A DNA stretch of 64,000 nucleotides from Tenacibaculum sp. Bg11-29 (GTDB lineage Bacteria; Bacteroidota; Bacteroidia; Flavobacteriales; Flavobacteriaceae). The stretch is from positions 1,425,001 to 1,489,000 of the forward strand of contig NZ_PJBB01000003.1 in assembly GCF_002836595.1 (NCBI RefSeq), written 5' to 3'. Numbering within the stretch: position 1 is the stretch's first letter; every line of letters begins with the position of its first letter. Below the pieces are notes generated by a model that worked only from the letters and a program-made list of their open reading frames with translations, was not told where the DNA came from and made no database searches. The translations under genes were made by a program, and so were the position numbers. This document shows, one piece after another, positions 16,989 to 26,292 of the stretch.

Positions 16989-18848
16989 TTAATTTTTTAA
17001 CCAAGCATTTCTTAAGATTACTTTAGGGTTGGTTGCAGGTAATTTTTCTATTACTAAACCAGTACTTTCACTAGTTGGTTGTACATAGTTTCCTGATGCT
17101 TGTATTAACTTGCCGTCTCTAGTAACCTCTATTGTTATTTTGTCACCAGCTTTCCATTGCATTGTTTTTCCTATAATAGGGCGAATGTTAGCTAAAGATA
17201 TTTTTTCACCATTTACAGACTCTAAAATATCACCTGCTATAATTCCTAAAGCTGTTAAAGCTGAATTAGTTTTTATAGTAAAGAATATCTTTTTATCACT
17301 ATTTACAGATATAAAAGGTTGTCCTTTAGCATCAATAAAATAAGCTGATTTTTCAGTTTTTGTTTCGCTCTTTACCCCAACTTTGTTAAAAAAAGAAGTG
17401 TAGTTAATTGGTGTAGCTCCTTGTACATGAGTTTTAAAGAATTCACCAACCGAAGGGTAAGTCATTTTTACAATTTCAGCAATAATATTCTCATCTTTAA
17501 AAGCGCTGTTTTTTCCGTATTTTTTAGATAAATCTAACATCATATTTCTTACACCGTAAGTACCTTTACTTTCTTCTCTTAAAATAATATCTAAACACAT
17601 ACCTATTAATGCTCCTTTCTGATAAACATTACCATAGTTTTTAGCATATTCAGGATCTAATATGTTTTTACTCATTTTAGTAAAAGACATCGCATCGTTA
17701 AAACGTAATGAAGATCCAATTTTAGTATTCATTTCACTAACAAATTCATCTTCAGAGATTAATCCTTGATTTACCTGAAAGAGATTAGCAAAATATTCAG
17801 TCATTCCTTCATACATCCATAAATGTTCAGACATGTTTGCTTTGTTAAAATCAAACGAGTGAATTTCTTCTGAGTGTACAGATAATGGCGAAACTATATG
17901 AAAAAACTCATGAGATATCGTTCCGTTAATCATATTACTAGCAAACTGTTCTTTGCTCATTGTTTCAGGATACACAACAGTCGTAGACGATCTGTGCTCT
18001 AAAGCTCCATAACCTTGAAATTTATAGATTTCAGGATCAAATAAATAAACCAAAACGTTGTATTCGTTTGTAGTCTCAAAACCTTTTAAGAAATTCGTTT
18101 GAGCAGTCATCATTGTTTTTAAAGCCTCCTTTAAATCTGCTGCTTTATGCTTGTTGTTTGGAGAATAGATTGCTAAATTAACATCAATTCCGTTTACAGT
18201 GAAATTAACATTATTCAATGGCGCATACATAATTGGGTTGTCAGAAATTTCATCATACCTAGGCGCTAAGAATATATCTTTACTATTATCCGTTTTTGTA
18301 GTGTTCTTATTAATTAAAGAAGAAGTTTCATATAAGTTGGTAGGGTGCGTTATAGAAATTTCATAAGGCAATTCTTTTTTACCATTAAAGTAACCAATAA
18401 AACCAGGTAAGTTTAATAAGAAGTTTTTACCTTCTTCAATATTTGTACCTGCCATTACATAAATTTTATGCTCTTTCTTAGAATCGAAAGTATCATCAAT
18501 CCAATAAGAAATTTTATCCATACTCTTTGCATTGTTAATTTGCCAAGAGTTTTCGTTTAACTTTTTAGTAGCTAATTCTTTACCTTTATAATCAAAAGCT
18601 TTAAAGTCAGAAACAAATTTTCCGTAATTACTCATTGCATACGTTCCTGGTACAATTGCAGGAATATTGTATACTAAGGTCTCTTCTTTAATTTTTTGTG
18701 GATTAACCTCAACCATTACTTTGTCGTTAACAACAGTATTTAGGTTGATTTCTACTGCTACAGTTTGTTTGGTGTTCTTAACTGTTTTGTAAGTAGCACA
18801 GCTTGCTAATAAAGCTAAAGAAGCAATTCCTAATAATATTTTTCTCAT
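16989..18848 (-). CDS. M61 family (glycyl aminopeptidase-like) lipoprotein with PDZ domain
   Basis: A 619-residue peptidase of family M61. The lipoprotein signal ends in LLASC. An N-terminal beta domain is followed by the thermolysin-like catalytic domain with HEFFH (H313, E314, H317) and the downstream glutamate in MYEGMTEYFANLFQ. A PDZ domain occupies about residues 505-595 (IIAGDILESVNGEKISL). The family removes glycine and other small residues from peptide N-termini. The lipobox places it in the periplasm or on the surface. It is divergent from the YgiQ gene, so both promoters share a 121-bp gap. Confidence 0.9.
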   Translation of the reverse strand: MRKILLGIASLALLASCATYKTVKNTKQTVAVEINLNTVVNDKVMVEVNPQKIKEETLVYNIPAIVPGTYAMSNYGKFVSDFKAFDYKGKELATKKLNENSWQINNAKSMDKISYWIDDTFDSKKEHKIYVMAGTNIEEGKNFLLNLPGFIGYFNGKKELPYEISITHPTNLYETSSLINKNTTKTDNSKDIFLAPRYDEISDNPIMYAPLNNVNFTVNGIDVNLAIYSPNNKHKAADLKEALKTMMTAQTNFLKGFETTNEYNVLVYLFDPEIYKFQGYGALEHRSSTTVVYPETMSKEQFASNMINGTISHEFFHIVSPLSVHSEEIHSFDFNKANMSEHLWMYEGMTEYFANLFQVNQGLISEDEFVSEMNTKIGSSLRFNDAMSFTKMSKNILDPEYAKNYGNVYQKGALIGMCLDIILREESKGTYGVRNMMLDLSKKYGKNSAFKDENIIAEIVKMTYPSVGEFFKTHVQGATPINYTSFFNKVGVKSETKTEKSAYFIDAKGQPFISVNSDKKIFFTIKTNSALTALGIIAGDILESVNGEKISLANIRPIIGKTMQWKAGDKITIEVTRDGKLIQASGNYVQPTSESTGLVIEKLPATNPKVILRNAWLKN

Positions 18849-18954
18849 GATTAGTTTTGATTTGTTACATAGGTATTAATTATTGACGAAATGTTACACT
18901 TTTTGTTACTTATTTAACACCATTTTAAGAACCGTAATATCAACTAAAACGTTG

Positions 18955-18962
18955 TACCTTTG
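18955..18962 (+). promoter_or_regulatory. Promoter -7 box for ygiQ
   Basis: TACCTTTG, a full TAnnTTTG match, ends seven bases before the ATG at 18970. Transcription should begin at or within a few bases of the start codon, so the mRNA is probably leaderless. No TTG is seen at the usual -33 spacing. Confidence 0.55.
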
Positions 18963-18969
18963 CAGCGGC

Positions 18970-21003
18970 ATGAGAATAAGACGAGTTTCAGATTGGTTAC
19001 CGACTACAAATAAGGAGGTTAAGTTAAGAGGATGGGAAGAATTAGATGTAATTCTTTTTAGTGGAGATGCATATGTAGATCACCCATCATTTGGTCCTGC
19101 AGTAATAGGGCGTATACTAGAAAGTTATGGGTTGCGTATCGCAATTGTACCACAACCTAGTGTAAATGATAATTTACAAGATTTCGAGAAGTTAGGGAAA
19201 CCACGTTTGTTTTTTGGAGTTACTGGCGGGTGTATGGATCCTATGGTGAGTAATTACACGGCTAGTAAACGTCGTCGTGATAAAGACGCATACACACCAA
19301 ATGGTGATAAAGGGTTTAGACCTGATTATGCGACATCAGTATATTCAAAAATATTAAAAGAAAAATTTCCTGATACACCAATTTTAATTGGAGGTATAGA
19401 AGCTTCGTTACGTCGTGTTACACATTACGATTATTGGTCTGACAAATTATTACCATCGATTTTAGAAACATCTAAAGCAGATATGTTGGTGTACGGAATG
19501 GGAGAGCAGCCTTTACGAGAAATTGTAGAGTTGTTACAAAAAGGAGTTCCGTTTTCGAGTTTAAAAACGATTAAACAAACAGCTGTTTTTGTTGAGGAAG
19601 GAGAGGATATTCCTAAAAATAAAAATTGGGAAGACATAGAAATCAATTCTCATGAAGCTTGTTTAAAGGATAAAAAAACATTTGCGTCTAACTTTAAAGT
19701 AATAGAGCAAGAATCAAACAAGTTAAATGCGCGACGTATTTTTCAGCAAGTAGGAGATAAGCGATTGATGATAAATCCTCCATATCCTACAATGACTGAA
19801 AAGGAAATAGACGGATCTTTCGATTTACCTTTTACACGTTTGCCGCATCCTAAATATCATAAGCGAGGACCAATTCCTGCTTTTGAAATGATAAAATTTT
19901 CTATTAACATTCACCGTGGATGTTTTGGAGGCTGTAGTTTTTGTACAATTTCTGCACACCAAGGAAAATTTATAGCAAGTCGTAGTAAAGAATCTGTTTT
20001 AAGAGAGGTAGATAAGGTTGCTGAGATGGATGATTTTAAAGGATATTTATCTGATATTGGTGGGCCATCTGCGAATATGTATAAGATGAAAGGTAAAATA
20101 CAATCTATTTGTGATAAATGTGTTGCTCCGTCTTGTATTTCACCTGTAATTTGTAGTAATTTAGATACTTCACATAAGCCATTAACAGAATTATATCAAG
20201 CAGTTGATAAGCATCCGAAAATAAAGAAATCGTTTATTGGAAGTGGAATTCGACATGATATGTTGGTGCCAGAGTTTAATAAAAATGCAGATCCGAAAGA
20301 ATTAGATGCCTATACCGAAGAGGTAATGACAAATCACATTTCTGGACGATTAAAAGTAGCGCCAGAACATACTTCTGATCCTGTTTTAAAGTTAATGCGT
20401 AAGCCGTCATTTAAATATTTTCACATGTTTAAAGAACGATTTGACCGTATTAATATAAAGAAAAAATTAAAGCTTCAACTAATACCTTATTTTATCTCTA
20501 ATCACCCAGCGTGTGAAAAAGAGGATATGGCAAATTTAGCAGCCGAAACAAAAGAAATGGGTTTTCAGTTAGAGCAAGTACAGGGATTTACGCCAACACC
20601 AATGACAGTTGCTACGGTAATTTATTATAGTGGATATCATCCATATACTTTAAAGCCAACTAAAACACCTAAGACAGCTAAAGAAAAAGAAGATCAACAC
20701 AAGTTTTTCTTTTGGTATAAAAAAGAGAACAAAGATTGGATTCGTAACACGCTTAATAAAGTAGGAAGACAAGATTTATTAAAAGTTTTGTTACCTGAAA
20801 ACAATTCTTGGAAAAAGAATAATGCTGCAAAAGATGCTAAAAATACTTTTGATGATGCTGTTCCTTTTAATCAACGTAAAAGTAAAAATTATAGAGCTTC
20901 TAAAGCTGACATAAAAGAAGGGCAGAATAATAACGGTTCTAAAACTGAGGAAAGAGAAAGTAAAAAATATAGCGCTCCTAAAAATAAAAGAAGAAGAAGG
21001 TAA
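18970..21003 (+). CDS. ygiQ: YgiQ family radical SAM protein
   Basis: A 677-residue radical SAM enzyme of unknown reaction. The [4Fe-4S] cluster motif is GGCSFC inside INIHRGCFGGCSFCTISAHQG, at about residue 325. An N-terminal cobalamin-binding-like region (DVILFSGDAYVDHPSFG) precedes the core, and the C-terminal part is lysine-rich and disordered. The frame is open 29 codons farther upstream to 18883, but the ATG at 18970 begins the conserved MRIRRVSDWLPTT. A TACCTTTG promoter box ends only seven bases before it, so the upstream region is not coding. It is divergent from the M61 peptidase gene. Confidence 0.92.
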   Translation: MRIRRVSDWLPTTNKEVKLRGWEELDVILFSGDAYVDHPSFGPAVIGRILESYGLRIAIVPQPSVNDNLQDFEKLGKPRLFFGVTGGCMDPMVSNYTASKRRRDKDAYTPNGDKGFRPDYATSVYSKILKEKFPDTPILIGGIEASLRRVTHYDYWSDKLLPSILETSKADMLVYGMGEQPLREIVELLQKGVPFSSLKTIKQTAVFVEEGEDIPKNKNWEDIEINSHEACLKDKKTFASNFKVIEQESNKLNARRIFQQVGDKRLMINPPYPTMTEKEIDGSFDLPFTRLPHPKYHKRGPIPAFEMIKFSINIHRGCFGGCSFCTISAHQGKFIASRSKESVLREVDKVAEMDDFKGYLSDIGGPSANMYKMKGKIQSICDKCVAPSCISPVICSNLDTSHKPLTELYQAVDKHPKIKKSFIGSGIRHDMLVPEFNKNADPKELDAYTEEVMTNHISGRLKVAPEHTSDPVLKLMRKPSFKYFHMFKERFDRINIKKKLKLQLIPYFISNHPACEKEDMANLAAETKEMGFQLEQVQGFTPTPMTVATVIYYSGYHPYTLKPTKTPKTAKEKEDQHKFFFWYKKENKDWIRNTLNKVGRQDLLKVLLPENNSWKKNNAAKDAKNTFDDAVPFNQRKSKNYRASKADIKEGQNNNGSKTEERESKKYSAPKNKRRRR

Positions 21004-21016
21004 TTTATAAAGATAT

Positions 21017-21063
21017 TTTAATCGAAACTTACTAGTTTTGAGAACTGCTAAGTTTCGATTAAA
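21017..21063. terminator. 15-bp perfect inverted repeat between convergent genes
   Basis: TTTAATCGAAACTTA (21017-21031) pairs perfectly with 21049-21063. The 17-base loop holds a further AGTT/AACT pair. It lies between the ends of ygiQ and the GNAT gene and may stop transcription both ways, though neither side has a long T-run. Confidence 0.5.
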
Positions 21064-21083
21064 TACAATGCATTATTTTTATA

Positions 21084-21512
21084 TTAGTTATAAGTAAATA
21101 CTCTTTCCATTATAACATAATCAATTCCACCTTTTGTAAACTTTTTATCTGTAGTTTGTAAGTCGAATCTCTCATAGAATTTTGCTTTTTCTACCCGAGC
21201 ATTACACCATAGTTTTGCAGTTTTTTCTTTTTTTATTAAGTCAATTACTTTGTTCAATAATATTGTTCCGTACCCAAAACCTTGGTATTCTATTAATGTT
21301 GCAAATTTTCTGAATTGAGCTTCATTATTTTCTGTAAATAAAGAAACTATTGATGTTATTTCTTCATTTACAAACAAACCAAAATGTTTTCCGTTTGCGT
21401 CATTTGGTAATTCAACATATTCCAGAGGTTTATTTGGCCACATAACTTTGTGTCGAATAGGTAAAGTTTCAGAAGCGTTAATTTCTTTAAATGTTTGAGT
21501 TGTATTTTTCAC
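21084..21512 (-). CDS. GNAT family N-acetyltransferase
   Basis: A 142-residue single-domain acyl-CoA transferase. The acetyl-CoA pyrophosphate loop appears as LIEYQGFGYGTILLNKVIDL, the equivalent of the R/Q-x-x-G-x-G/A signature. It is preceded by strands ending in AQFRKFATL and followed by KLWCNARVEKAKFYERFDL, the family's terminal helix with its conserved tyrosine-like FYERF. The substrate cannot be predicted. It is a single gene, convergent with ygiQ. Confidence 0.85.
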   Translation of the reverse strand: MKNTTQTFKEINASETLPIRHKVMWPNKPLEYVELPNDANGKHFGLFVNEEITSIVSLFTENNEAQFRKFATLIEYQGFGYGTILLNKVIDLIKKEKTAKLWCNARVEKAKFYERFDLQTTDKKFTKGGIDYVIMERVFTYN

Positions 21513-21611
21513 TTAGTGAAGTGTTTTTGGTTTTATGCTAATTTAAAATATTGAATAAGAAACTAGTCTTTAAATTAGATTTTTTAATGATTTTAAAACT
21601 GTTTTTTAGAG

Positions 21612-21655
21612 TTCACATTTCTTTCACACTTCTTTTACACTTTTTTTACATTTCA
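21612..21655. repeat. Four tandem 11-bp imperfect repeats upstream of the TonB-like gene
   Basis: Four consecutive 11-base units, TTCACATTTCT, TTCACACTTCT, TTTACACTTTT and TTTACATTTCA, run without a gap. Each unit is one helical turn, so the TTYACA core recurs on the same face of the DNA. The array ends 65 bp before the start of the gene at 21721, where an activator or repressor would bind. Confidence 0.6.
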
Positions 21656-21720
21656 TTTTTAGTGAGTTACAGCTTACCTAGTATCTTTATAGTATCTAAC
21701 AAATATTAAATCATTTACTT

Positions 21721-22506
21721 ATGAAAAGATTAGCGGTTATAGGAATTTTAGTAATTATAGGAAGTTTTACAGCTTTTAGTTTTATAGATAAAAGTGAAAT
21801 AAAAAAAGAATGTTTAGCTATTACAAATTCTAGTAGCAAGAGTATAGACCTAAATATTAATGATACACCCAAAGTAACACTTAATTATTTTGTAAGAGGA
21901 GCAAGTAATAGAACGATAACAAAAAGTAAATTAAGTAAAGCTAAAACCTTAGAAGACATTGTAGCACATTTTCCTTCTAATTGGATAGGGGAGTATGTTT
22001 TAGTAGAAATATATAGAATAACAAAGAACAGCGAAATTAAAATTTTAGGTAAAGATATTACTTTAAATAAAAAACAAATAACGCTCTTTAAAAATGCAAA
22101 TACTGGTGATGATATACTCGTTAGAGTTGTGTATAAAAGCAAAAATTCATTAACAAATAGTACGAATACGAATGAAACAAATATACTGTTAACAGTTGTT
22201 CCTGAAGTTGCAGCAAGCTTTATTGATGATAATAACACATTAAAAGAATATCTAGTTGAAAATAGTAGCCAAGAAATAATAAACTGGCAATTTAAACCAA
22301 TGCAAAATGCTACGGCATACTTTATAGTAAATGAAGAAGGTAAGGTTACCGATGTAAATATTACAAAATCTACAGGTATTAAATCAGTAGATGCTTCAAT
22401 AAAAGAATTACTATATAAGATGCCTAGATGGTCACCTGCAAAAAACACAGAAGGAGAAACAGTTAACCAACAATTTGAATTAGTTATTGGTGGCGATGGT
22501 TGTTAG
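21721..22506 (+). CDS. Protein with C-terminal TonB-like domain
   Basis: A 261-residue protein with an N-terminal membrane anchor or signal (RLAVIGILVIIGSFTAFSF) and a C-terminal TonB-type domain at about residues 180-258. The marks of that domain are TAYFIVNEEGKVTDVNITKS and VDASIKELLYKMPRWSPAKN, followed by the last strand. TonB-like energy transducers couple the inner-membrane motor to outer-membrane transporters, but the proline-rich linker of true TonB is missing. Many flavobacterial proteins of this shape have other, unknown roles. The central region, residues 30-175, is unrecognised. TATCTTTA at 21682-21689 may be its -7 box, with the 11-bp repeats above. Confidence 0.7.
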   Translation: MKRLAVIGILVIIGSFTAFSFIDKSEIKKECLAITNSSSKSIDLNINDTPKVTLNYFVRGASNRTITKSKLSKAKTLEDIVAHFPSNWIGEYVLVEIYRITKNSEIKILGKDITLNKKQITLFKNANTGDDILVRVVYKSKNSLTNSTNTNETNILLTVVPEVAASFIDDNNTLKEYLVENSSQEIINWQFKPMQNATAYFIVNEEGKVTDVNITKSTGIKSVDASIKELLYKMPRWSPAKNTEGETVNQQFELVIGGDGC

Positions 22507-23065
22507 TTTATCGTTTTGTGGAAGGTTAGTTGCTATTCTACTATGCCTGAATTTTTTAAGTGGAAGTCAGTTTTAATTATTTATACCCAACAGTAATTAA
22601 GTTAGTCAGTAAGAAATCAAAATCAAAAAAAAAATAATAGTAGTTGCATGCAAAATATTGAAATTACTAGTACAATTCTATATTGATAATTCTAATAAGT
22701 GTACAAATCAATGAGTTAAAAATAATTATTGAGGTAATTTTTTCATAAAACATGAAAGTTTTAAAAAATAATTACCCTTTACAAAATAATCAATTTGACA
22801 TGTCGTTAAGTCTGAGTTGTAAGTAATATTTGTTTATATACTTTAATGAAAGCTAGCTGTAATAAGGGGGTAATGTTGTTAATGCTAATTATTAATATTT
22901 TTATTAAGAATAATTATATTTTTCTTTTTTTATGTAAATGCTATTTTTTTGGTTAAATAAATACATATGTATGTTAATAATTGTTAAAAAAAAATGAAAT
23001 TAATACAATAAAGGTGTGTCGCTGGTGTTCTCTTCTTAATTATAAACTAAAATATATAATCAATT
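22507..23065. promoter_or_regulatory. Upstream region of protease copy 1 with the shared element
   Basis: No gene is seen. The element TGTCGTTAAGT (22801-22811) followed by TAAGTAATATTTGTTTATAT also stands 240-255 bp above each of the other three protease genes. A longer block (about 22634-22800) is duplicated above copy 3. The last 45 bases before the ATG, from GTTCTCTT onward, are nearly the same in copies 1 to 3. Confidence 0.5.
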
Positions 23066-23995
23066 ATGAAAAAATTAAATTTAACTAAACTAGTTTTAGC
23101 AACAGCAGTTTCGCTTTTACTCTACAACTGTGAAAGTAATTCTGAAGAAGTTGTAGAAGTTGAACCTGTTGCAGCTGCAGAAGTAGCTTCTATGTGTTTC
23201 TCTGATATCAAGAACGCTGAAGGAAATAAATCAAGAGCTGTAAGTCTTCCATCAACGCATTGGGTTAACGGTCAAACGATTCGAGTGAAATTTTTAAGTG
23301 GAACTACTAGGTTCCAAGCTAAGGTGAAAGAATACGCATCAGAATGGGAAAAATATGCAAATATTAAATTTAAATGGGTATCATCAAATAGTCCTGCAGA
23401 TATTAAGATTCATATTAGAGGGGATAAACATTGGTCTAATTTTGGGACTGATTCTAAGCGTTCTCAACATTCTATGAATTTAGGGTATCAAGATAATGGC
23501 GGATCTATTCCTTATAGCTTTAAACGTACTGTAATTCATGAATTCGGACATGCGCTTGGTTTAGATCATGAACATAAAAACCCTCTTGCAGGAATTAAGT
23601 GGAATAAACCACAAGTGTATAAGGATTATGCAGCTTGGTATAAATGGACTAAAGCAATGGTAGATTTTAATGTATTTGAACAGCTTAACAAAAATTCATC
23701 TAAATATAGTGAATATGATCCAAAATCAATAATGCATTATACTGTAAACTCAAGACATACTCTTGATGGTTTTTCTGTAGGAAATAATACCAAGTTATCT
23801 GCAATTGATAAAAAATTTATTTCTGAAGTATACCCTAGAGGAGCTAGTAATACAAGTGGAGGTAATATTTGTAAGGGAGTTGCTAACTATAATGGTAGTA
23901 CTTCTTATTCTGTAGGAGACAAAGTAATCCATAAAGGATATGTCTTCAAAAGAACACTTAATGATTGGACTAATCTTGGGGCTTGTGCTAATTAA
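23066..23995 (+). CDS. M12A (astacin-like) zinc protease lipoprotein, copy 1
   Basis: A 309-residue secreted metzincin protease. The lipoprotein signal ends in LLLYNC. The zinc-binding site is HEFGHALGLDHE (H158, E159, H162, H168) and the Met-turn is SIMHY (M223), the pattern of astacin-like M12A enzymes such as flavastacin. A C-terminal domain of about 45 residues (ICKGVANYNG, then YSVGDKVI and NDWTNLGAC) resembles small CBM5/12-type modules and probably binds polysaccharide or surface material. It is the first of four tandem copies; signal and C-terminal regions are almost the same among copies 1-3, while the part before the zinc site differs. Surface-anchored digestion of proteins is the likely role. 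Confidence 0.9.
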   Translation: MKKLNLTKLVLATAVSLLLYNCESNSEEVVEVEPVAAAEVASMCFSDIKNAEGNKSRAVSLPSTHWVNGQTIRVKFLSGTTRFQAKVKEYASEWEKYANIKFKWVSSNSPADIKIHIRGDKHWSNFGTDSKRSQHSMNLGYQDNGGSIPYSFKRTVIHEFGHALGLDHEHKNPLAGIKWNKPQVYKDYAAWYKWTKAMVDFNVFEQLNKNSSKYSEYDPKSIMHYTVNSRHTLDGFSVGNNTKLSAIDKKFISEVYPRGASNTSGGNICKGVANYNGSTSYSVGDKVIHKGYVFKRTLNDWTNLGACAN

Positions 23996-24039
23996 TAGCA
24001 GACCTAATTTTTAGATAAAAAAATATTTTTCAAAAAAAT

Positions 24040-24070
24040 GCTTCGGTTTTATTTCCGGAGTATTTTTTAT
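24040..24070 (+). terminator. Terminator of protease copy 1
   Basis: GCTTCGG (24040-24046) faces CCGGAGT (24055-24061) across a TTTTATTT loop, followed by ATTTTTTAT. The same hairpin follows the other three copies. Confidence 0.75.
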
Positions 24071-24544
24071 TTCCCACTTATGTATACTACGATAGTCTTT
24101 TATTTTTATGGCAGAGGAATTAAATATAAGCTGTTTAAAGAACTTCTAAAAGTTAGAATAGCCATTACCATATCTTGTCAGTGAAATACCAACGCTACCA
24201 ATATTACTTTTCTTTATTTTGAAGATGTTTAAAATAATAAGTATCAATTTTTAAAGAGAATAATAGGGTTTTATGTGAGCAATTTAAGCTGTCGTTAAGT
24301 GTGTCTCATAAGTGAAAATTGGTTTATATTATTTAATAAAAGGCAGTCTAAATAGAGGGTGTTGCTTATTTTTAATGTTTTATAAAAATAATTAGAATTT
24401 TATTTTTTTTATTGAAATGTTAATTTTTTAGTTAATAAAATAAATACAAGTGTTAATAAATGTTAAAAAAAAACGATATCAATACAATAAAAATGTATAG
24501 TTGGTGTTCTCTTATCAATTATAAACTAAAATATATAATCAATT
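24071..24544. promoter_or_regulatory. Spacer between protease copies 1 and 2 with the shared upstream element
   Basis: No gene is seen. It begins with a block (about 24079-24138, TATGTATACTACGATAG onward) that also follows copies 2 and 3. The element CTGTCGTTAAGT (24289-24300) lies 245 bp before the ATG of copy 2. The long block seen above copies 1 and 3 is missing here. Confidence 0.5.
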
Positions 24545-25477
24545 ATGAAAAAATTAAATTTAACTAAACTAGTTTTAGCAACAGCAGTTTCGCTTTTACT
24601 CTATAACTGTGAAAGTAATTCTGAAGAAGTTGTAGAAGTTGAACCTGTTGCAGCAGCAGAAGTAGCTTCTATGTGTTTCTCTGATATTATGAATGCAGAA
24701 GGAGATAAAGCAAGAGGTGTAAGTACTCCATCAAAGCATTGGGTAAACGGTCAAACGATTCGAGTAAAATTTTTAGGCGGAAGTACTAGGTTTCAAGCTA
24801 AGGTGAAAGAATACGCATCAGAATGGGAAAAATATGCAAACATTAAATTTCAATGGGTGTCACCAAATAGTCCTGCGGATGTTAAGGTTTATATTGGCGG
24901 AGATAGACATTGGTCTGCTTTAGGAACTGATTCTAAGGCGCGTAACCATTCTATGAATTTAGGCTATCATGATAATGGAGGCCCTATTCCTTATGGGTTA
25001 AGAGGTACTACAATTCATGAATTTGGGCATGCACTTGGTTTAAGTCATGAGCATCAAAACCCTCTTGCAGGAATTAAATGGAATAAACCAGTAGTGTATG
25101 AAGAGTATGCAAGACCTCCAAATAACTGGAGTAAAGCAACGGTAGATTTTAATATATTTGGACAGCTTAGAAAAAATTCATCGAAATATAGTGAATATGA
25201 TCCAAAATCAATAATGCACTATACTGTACTTCAAAGACATACTCTTGATAATTTTTCTGTGGGAAATAATAATGTGTTATCTGCAATTGATAAAAAATTT
25301 ATTGCTGAAGTATACCCTAGAGGAGCTAATAATACAGGTGGAGGTAACATTTGTAAAGGAGTTGCTAACTATAATGGTAGTACTTCTTATTCTGTAGGAG
25401 ACAAAGTAATCTTTAAAGGAAATGTCTTTGAAAGAACACGTAATGACTGGACTAATCTTGGGGCTTGTGCTAATTAA
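24545..25477 (+). CDS. M12A (astacin-like) zinc protease lipoprotein, copy 2
   Basis: A 310-residue paralogue with the same order of parts: lipobox LLLYNC, metzincin site HEFGHALGLSHE, Met-turn SIMHY, and the small C-terminal GDKV-type module. Its first 43 residues are the same as those of copy 1. It departs most in the segment just before the zinc helix (about 110-150, with GGDRHWSALGTDSK) and in the loop after it (RPPNNWSKATVDFN), the parts that shape the substrate cleft in this family. All ligands are present, so it should be active. Confidence 0.9.
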   Translation: MKKLNLTKLVLATAVSLLLYNCESNSEEVVEVEPVAAAEVASMCFSDIMNAEGDKARGVSTPSKHWVNGQTIRVKFLGGSTRFQAKVKEYASEWEKYANIKFQWVSPNSPADVKVYIGGDRHWSALGTDSKARNHSMNLGYHDNGGPIPYGLRGTTIHEFGHALGLSHEHQNPLAGIKWNKPVVYEEYARPPNNWSKATVDFNIFGQLRKNSSKYSEYDPKSIMHYTVLQRHTLDNFSVGNNNVLSAIDKKFIAEVYPRGANNTGGGNICKGVANYNGSTSYSVGDKVIFKGNVFERTRNDWTNLGACAN

Positions 25478-25518
25478 TAGTAGACCTAATTTTTAGATTA
25501 AAAAATATTTTTCAAAAA

Positions 25519-25552
25519 ATGCTCCGGTTTTATTTCCGGAGTATTTTTTATT
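25519..25552 (+). terminator. Terminator of protease copy 2
   Basis: GCTCCGG (25521-25527) pairs with CCGGAGT (25536-25542) around TTTTATTT, followed by ATTTTTTATTT. One stem base differs from copy 1 and makes a C-G pair where copy 1 has T-G. Confidence 0.8.
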
Positions 25553-26292
25553 TACCCATTTATGTATACTACGATAGCCCTTTATTTTTATGACTGAGGA
25601 ATTAAATATAAGCTGTTTAAAAATATTTTACGAAATTTTAGATTAGCTTTATGTAAATATTAATGAATACCTGTTTTAATAACTCTCAATAGCTGCTATT
25701 TAAAGTATTATTATGTTCTTTAAAGAGCTTTTAAAAGTTAAAATAGCATTACTATACCTTGTCAGTCAAATACCAACGCTATCAATATTACTTTTTCCTT
25801 GTTTTGAAGATGTTTAAATAATAAACATCAATTTTTAAAGAGATTAATAGGTTTTTATGTGTGCTATTTCTCTTTAAAATATAAAAATAGTAGTAACCTA
25901 CAAAATATTGAAATTATAATTAAAAATGTTAGTATAGAGTAACACAAATCAATAATAAGTATTGGAGCAATTTTTTCATAAAATACGAAAGTTCTGAAAA
26001 ATAATTATCTTTTATAAAATAATCAATTTGAGCTGTCGTTAAGTCTGTATCATAAGTAAAATTTGTTTATATTTTTTTAATAAAAAGGCACTGAGAATAA
26101 GAGTTCGAAGCTGATTATTAATGTTCTTCTAAAGATAACTAGAGTTTTATTTTTTTTATTAAAATGTTGTTTTTTTAGTTAAAAAAATACATGAAATAGT
26201 TAATATGTGTTAAAAAAAAATGACATCAATACAATAAAGCTGTGTCGTTGGTGTTCTCTATCTCAATTATAAACTAAAACATATAATCAATT
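25553..26292. promoter_or_regulatory. Spacer between protease copies 2 and 3 with the shared upstream element
   Basis: The longest spacer, without a supported gene. It carries both duplicated blocks: the downstream block (from 25559) and the long upstream block (about 25881-26032) shared with the region above copy 1. The element CTGTCGTTAAGT (26033-26044) lies 249 bp before the ATG of copy 3. Confidence 0.5.

Noticed and set aside
18883..18969. A 29-residue N-terminal extension of YgiQ
   Set aside because: The stretch contains the promoter -7 box and is unlike the family's usual N-terminus.
21612..21655. The 11-bp repeats as a mini CRISPR array
   Set aside because: There are no spacers and no cas genes; the units are too short and contiguous.
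21885..22448. A 187-residue antisense open frame opposite the TonB-like gene
   Set aside because: It mirrors the codon pattern of the real gene, has no domain and no start signals.
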